A stretch of 8,877 nucleotides of DNA, from NCBI GenBank assembly GCA_024959975.1, contig JANXFM010000057.1, forward strand, positions 1-8,877, given 5' to 3'. The notes beneath the pieces were generated by a model, which saw only the letters and a program-made list of their open reading frames with translations, did not search any database and had not been told where the DNA came from. The stretch's first letter is position 1. Every line of letters begins with the position of its first letter. This DNA comes from Flavobacteriales bacterium. GTDB lineage: Bacteria > Bacteroidota > Bacteroidia > Flavobacteriales > UBA7430. Positions 6,095 to 8,877 of the stretch are shown here, in pieces. A program made the position numbers and the translations under genes.

Positions 6095-6774
6095 TGGCTT
6101 TAATACTGATATTAGAAACAGCTACAAAAAATTGCTCCTTAGCTTTATCCGAAAATGGAAAAGTCTTAGAATCTGTCGATTTTAATAATGGAAATTTCTC
6201 TCACTCCGAAAAACTACACGTTTTTATAGAAGAAATTTGCGAGAAATCCGGGAGAAAGCTACAAGAACTCAAGGCTGTAGCAATTAGTAAAGGGCCCGGC
6301 TCATACACAGGATTACGAATAGGTGTTTCTTCTGCCAAAGGACTTTGTTACGGATTAAACATTCCGCTTATTAGCATGGAAACTCTGGAAATCCTTTCCA
6401 GAACCTATTATTCAGAAAATGAAATAGCCCAAAATGATCTCATAATCCCGATGATTGACGCTAGAAGAATGGAAGTTTACACAGCCATATTCGACACGCA
6501 ATTCAACAAAATAAAAGAAACGGAAGCCCTTATACTTCAAGAAGATTCCTTCAATAAAGTTTTGGCTGAAAACACCTGCCATTTTATTGGTGATGGTGCC
6601 GAAAAATCAAAAGTCTTCTACAAAAGTGAAAATGCAATATTTGCTCCAACAGTTTATCCATCTGCGAAAGCAATTTCTCAATGTGTGTACGAAGCTTATT
6701 TAGATAAACAATTTGAAGACACCGCCTACTTCGAGCCCTACTACCTCAAAGATTTTGTTGATGGTAAAAAATAA
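6094..6774 (+). CDS. tsaB: TsaB, dimerisation subunit of the tRNA t6A37 threonylcarbamoyl complex
   Basis: A 226-residue cytoplasmic protein of the TsaB (YeaZ) family, ASKHA fold. It pairs with TsaD, and TsaE joins, to put threonylcarbamoyl on adenosine 37 of ANN-decoding tRNAs, a near-universal essential step. The first strand and turn LILETATKNCSLALSENG (5-22) and the family signature GPGSYTGLRIG (67-77) followed by AKGLCYGL are present. So are MIDARRMEVYTAIF (120-133) and the C-terminal EPYYLKDF (214-221). Length is usual for TsaB (about 220-235) and well short of TsaD (about 335); the HxxxH metal motif of TsaD is absent. ATG 6094 places the first strand at the N-terminus as expected, though no ribosome-binding site is seen. 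It is co-directional with the adaptor gene at 89 bp, with repeats between, so co-transcription is uncertain. Confidence 0.94.
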   Translation: MALILILETATKNCSLALSENGKVLESVDFNNGNFSHSEKLHVFIEEICEKSGRKLQELKAVAISKGPGSYTGLRIGVSSAKGLCYGLNIPLISMETLEILSRTYYSENEIAQNDLIIPMIDARRMEVYTAIFDTQFNKIKETEALILQEDSFNKVLAENTCHFIGDGAEKSKVFYKSENAIFAPTVYPSAKAISQCVYEAYLDKQFEDTAYFEPYYLKDFVDGKK

Positions 6775-6819
6775 TGACTGATTATTAATGACTGATTAAT
6801 AATGGTTAATTAATAATTG
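6772..6819. repeat. 14-bp (2 x 7) tandem array at the tsaB stop
   Basis: Units of 14 bases: TAATGACTGATTAT (6772-6785), the same with a final A (6786-6799), a more diverged copy (6800-6813), then a partial TAATTG (6814-6819). The tsaB stop codon TAA (6772-6774) is the first three bases of unit one. The spacing is a multiple of the heptamer period seen in neighbouring spacers. Confidence 0.7.
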
Positions 6820-6860
6820 TCATCTTGAACCTGTCGCACTTCGACAAACTCAGAGTAACA
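6818..6860. repeat. Imperfect inverted repeat between convergent tsaB and gpmI
   Basis: Two 19-base arms, 6818-6836 and 6842-6860, around a CACTT loop. The tip CTGTCG/CGACAA has five perfect pairs (TGTCG with CGACA), then GT-containing and broken pairs outward; about 11 Watson-Crick and two G-T pairs in all. The right side, CTTCGACAAACTCAG, resembles a repeat common in intergenic DNA of Bacteroidota (CTTCGACAAGCTCAG type). Between two converging genes it may help terminate both, but it has no T-run. Confidence 0.6.
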
Positions 6861-6870
6861 CCTACCAAAA

Positions 6871-6905
6871 TACTTTGTACTTTCTACCTAGTACCTAATA
6901 CCTCT
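6871..6905. repeat. TACYTNN heptamer array at the gpmI stop
   Basis: Five 7-base units: TACTTTG (6871-6877), TACTTTC (6878-6884), then TACCTAG, TACCTAA and TACCTCT up to 6905. The last unit touches the final base of the minus-strand gpmI stop codon (6905-6907). It completes the array-palindrome-array layout of this spacer. Confidence 0.65.
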
Positions 6906-8419
6906 TAGATCAGTATGTCTCCATCCATATCCACAGGGATATCTACACCCATAATTTCTAGTACCGTTGGGGCAACATCGGCAAGTTTTCCATTTTTAAT
7001 TTCGGAAAAATCAGTATTTAACAAGAAACAAGGAACCGGATTTGTAGTGTGAGCTGTGTTCGGAGTTCCATCCTCATTAATCATAAAGTCAGCATTACCA
7101 TGATCAGCAATAATGATAAAACCATAATCTTGTTTCAAACCCGCTTCTACTACTTGTTTAGCACAATTATCAACGGTTTCTAAAGCCTCTACTACAGCTT
7201 CGTAAACGCCGGTATGCCCTACCATATCCGGATTGGCAAAGTTTAGGCAAATAAAATCTGCAGGAGCATTTTCAATTTCATTGATAATGGCATCCACAAT
7301 TTTTTGAGCACTCATGGAAGGTTGTAAATCGTATGTAGCCACTTTAGGCGAAGGGATCATAATCCGTTTTTCACCATCAAAACTTTGTTCTCTACCACCA
7401 GAGAAGAAAAAAGAAACATGTGGGTATTTTTCGGTTTCAGCAATTCGGATTTGTGTTTTCCCATTAGCTGATAAAATTTCTCCTAAAGTGTTTTGTAAAT
7501 TATCTTTGTAGAATAAAACAGGCACATTTTTATATGCCTCATCATACATAGTCATGGTTACATAATTCAGGTCGAGTTTATGCATATTGTACTCGTGCAT
7601 ATCTTCTTGCGTAAGTACAGTAGTTATTTCTCTACAACGATCTGTTCGGAAGTTAAAGCAGATCACTACCTCACCATCTTGAATTTTAGCGATAACATCT
7701 CCATTGGTATCAACCTTAGAAATAGGTTTTATGAATTCGTCGGTGATATCATTATCGTAAGAAGCTTGAATAGAAGCACTCATATCCTGACTTTTTTCAC
7801 CCTCGGCATTTACCAACAAGTCGTAAGCTAATTTTATTCGCTCCCAACGTTTGTCTCTATCCATGGCGTAATAACGTCCGATTACACTCACTAGTTCGGC
7901 AGAAAGATTTGAGATTTTCGATTCCAGATTTTCTATAAATCCTTTTCCACTTTTTGGGTCGGTATCTCTACCATCGGTAAAAGCGTGAATAAATACTTTA
8001 TCTAAACCTGCCGTATCAGCCAATTCACATAGGTGGTGCAGATGTCTTTCGTGAGCATGAATTCCTCCGTCGGAAACCAAGCCTATAAAATGAATCGCTT
8101 TGTTATTTTTCTTAGCGTAATCAAAAGCCTTATTGAGCTCCACATTATTCTTAAAAGTATTGTCTTTAACGGCATGATTTATTTTTACCAGATCTTGGTA
8201 AACTACTCTTCCCGCACCAATATTAAGGTGTCCAACTTCAGAATTCCCCATCTGCCCTGTAGGCAATCCCACATGTTCTCCATCGGTAAGTAACTCAGAA
8301 TTTGGATAATTTTTATAGAGAGAATCTACAAAGGGGGTCTTTGCATTCTTCATAGCGTTTGACCGGGTTTCATTTCCGTGTCCCCAGCCATCAAGGATCA
8401 ATAATGCTACTTTTTTCAT
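6905..8419 (-). CDS. gpmI: 2,3-bisphosphoglycerate-independent phosphoglycerate mutase
   Basis: A 504-residue cytoplasmic glycolytic and gluconeogenic enzyme interconverting 3- and 2-phosphoglycerate through a phosphoserine and two Mn ions. It belongs to the alkaline-phosphatase superfamily. The start ATG at 8417-8419 gives the classic N-terminus MKKVALLILDGWG with metal ligand Asp10. The catalytic Ser60 is in TGQMGNSEVGH (54-64). Other ligands and substrate residues fit the family: His121, the GRD turn at 150-152, Arg183, Arg189, Arg259, Arg262 (FRTDR), Lys331, Asp398 and His402 (NPDMVGHTG), Asp439-His440 (IADHGN) and His457 (TAHTTNPVP). An in-frame ATG at 8533 would add 38 basic, non-conserved residues (MGRDRVIIHF...), giving an unusual 542-residue protein; the inner start matches the family length of 500-515. 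It is a lone gene converging on tsaB. Confidence 0.95.
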   Translation of the reverse strand: MKKVALLILDGWGHGNETRSNAMKNAKTPFVDSLYKNYPNSELLTDGEHVGLPTGQMGNSEVGHLNIGAGRVVYQDLVKINHAVKDNTFKNNVELNKAFDYAKKNNKAIHFIGLVSDGGIHAHERHLHHLCELADTAGLDKVFIHAFTDGRDTDPKSGKGFIENLESKISNLSAELVSVIGRYYAMDRDKRWERIKLAYDLLVNAEGEKSQDMSASIQASYDNDITDEFIKPISKVDTNGDVIAKIQDGEVVICFNFRTDRCREITTVLTQEDMHEYNMHKLDLNYVTMTMYDEAYKNVPVLFYKDNLQNTLGEILSANGKTQIRIAETEKYPHVSFFFSGGREQSFDGEKRIMIPSPKVATYDLQPSMSAQKIVDAIINEIENAPADFICLNFANPDMVGHTGVYEAVVEALETVDNCAKQVVEAGLKQDYGFIIIADHGNADFMINEDGTPNTAHTTNPVPCFLLNTDFSEIKNGKLADVAPTVLEIMGVDIPVDMDGDILI

Positions 8420-8702
8420 TCGATAAAATTTGTGACGCAATTTAGCTTTTACTTTTGATAGTACATAGTTTTTAGGCGTTTCAGTAGCTCGGATAAAAAT
8501 TAAAAAATGAATGATCACCCTGTCCCGCCCCAATCGTTATTGGAGTATCGGCATATTCGTATTTTCAAAGAATAAAGTTTCAATGAACAAGCACTAACAA
8601 ACTGACTACTAACAATTCACAAGATTTATTTATGTAATCTCAGACTTTTTTCATACATTCACATCAATCAATCAATATAGTTAAATAGCAAAGTTGTAGG
8701 CG
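8420..8702. other. Divergent spacer between gpmI and the zinc-ribbon gene
   Basis: This 283-bp region should hold the promoters of both flanking genes, but no good TAnnTTTG / TTTG pair was found on either strand. A small hairpin CCAAT-CGTT-ATTGG lies at 8530-8543, next to a GC-rich CCCGCCCC stretch that stands out from the AT-rich surroundings. ATCA is repeated 3.5 times at 8663-8676. From 8420 to 8533 the minus strand stays open in the gpmI frame, but the codons do not look like protein of that family. No RNA gene was recognised. Confidence 0.5.
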
Positions 8703-8877
8703 TTGAAAAAACTTCCAAAAGAAATATCTCTAGATATAAGAAAACCCAAACTCGCAAAACAATGGCATCCAACTAAAAATGGAATCTTAAAGCCTGATGA
8801 ATTTACTATAAATTCAGGAATAAAAGTATGGTGGAAATGTGAAAATGGTAATGACCATGAATGGGAAGCAAGGATAG
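8703..8877 (+). CDS. Zinc-ribbon (DUF4379-type) protein, 5' part, cut by the window edge
   Basis: Only the first 58 codons are present. An in-frame TAG at 8697-8699 and the lack of any ATG make TTG at 8703 the only sensible start (read MKKLPKEISLDI). Residues 17-58 match the repeat pattern of the DUF4379 zinc-ribbon family from memory: LAKQWHPTKNG (17-27), LKPDEFTINSG (29-39), then VWWKCENGN (42-50) and DHEWEARI (51-58). The first metal-binding Cys46 and His52 are visible, and the remaining cysteines would lie beyond the edge. Compared with the usual CPKGHEW the loop has two extra residues (CENGNDHEW). Family members often hold several such ribbons in tandem and some end in a nuclease-like domain; what follows here is unseen. 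Its job cannot be stated, and DNA binding is a guess from the fold. Transcribed away from gpmI. Confidence 0.75.
   Translation, partial: MKKLPKEISLDIRKPKLAKQWHPTKNGILKPDEFTINSGIKVWWKCENGNDHEWEARI

Noticed and set aside
7314..8293. Three plus-strand frames (65, 83 and 86 codons) opposite gpmI
   Set aside because: gpmI is unmistakable on the other strand, with all catalytic residues; the shadows have no domain features.

Overview
The window looks like ordinary chromosomal DNA from an AT-rich Bacteroidota member. I infer a marine or anaerobic Bacteroidales/Marinilabiliales-type organism, but cannot name it. The reasons are the MlaE/MlaF pair, a mannose-1-phosphate guanylyltransferase with a tiny lipoprotein in front, a caa3-type oxidase subunit IV whose core motif fits the Bacteroidota family, starts mostly without Shine-Dalgarno sequences, and intergenic repeats of a kind common in this phylum.

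Left part (1-1551, minus strand): a perfect 14-bp hairpin terminator, then mlaF (ATPase) and mlaE (permease). The two genes overlap by one base and form the inner-membrane core of a lipid-transport ABC system. The MCE substrate-binding subunit is not next to them. A 73-bp divergent spacer separates them from a plus-strand group: a 49-residue lipoprotein (1625-1774), manC (1780-2865) and an orphan COX4-like oxidase subunit (2980-3273). An open, hydrophobic, start-less stretch lies between manC and COX4.

Middle (3447-6774, plus strand): a TolC-family outer-membrane channel and a MacA/HlyD-like periplasmic adaptor overlap by ATGA. They form two of the three parts of an efflux pump, and no inner-membrane pump follows. 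Next comes tsaB, needed for the tRNA t6A modification. Right part: gpmI (6905-8419, minus strand), the cofactor-independent phosphoglycerate mutase, converges on tsaB. After a 283-bp spacer, a plus-strand gene starts at a TTG (8703) and runs off the window. Its first 58 residues look like the DUF4379-type zinc-ribbon domain, which is often found in large accessory or nuclease-linked proteins. That makes it the most likely doorway to something unusual, but only its beginning is visible.

The most notable non-coding structure is a layout seen in three intergenic regions (3282-3365, 5993-6094, 6772-6905): degenerate tandem repeats with a 7-bp (or 14-bp) period next to an imperfect or perfect palindrome. 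In two of the three, the upstream gene's stop codon lies inside the repeat array. No tRNA, rRNA, CRISPR array, transposase or phage gene was seen.
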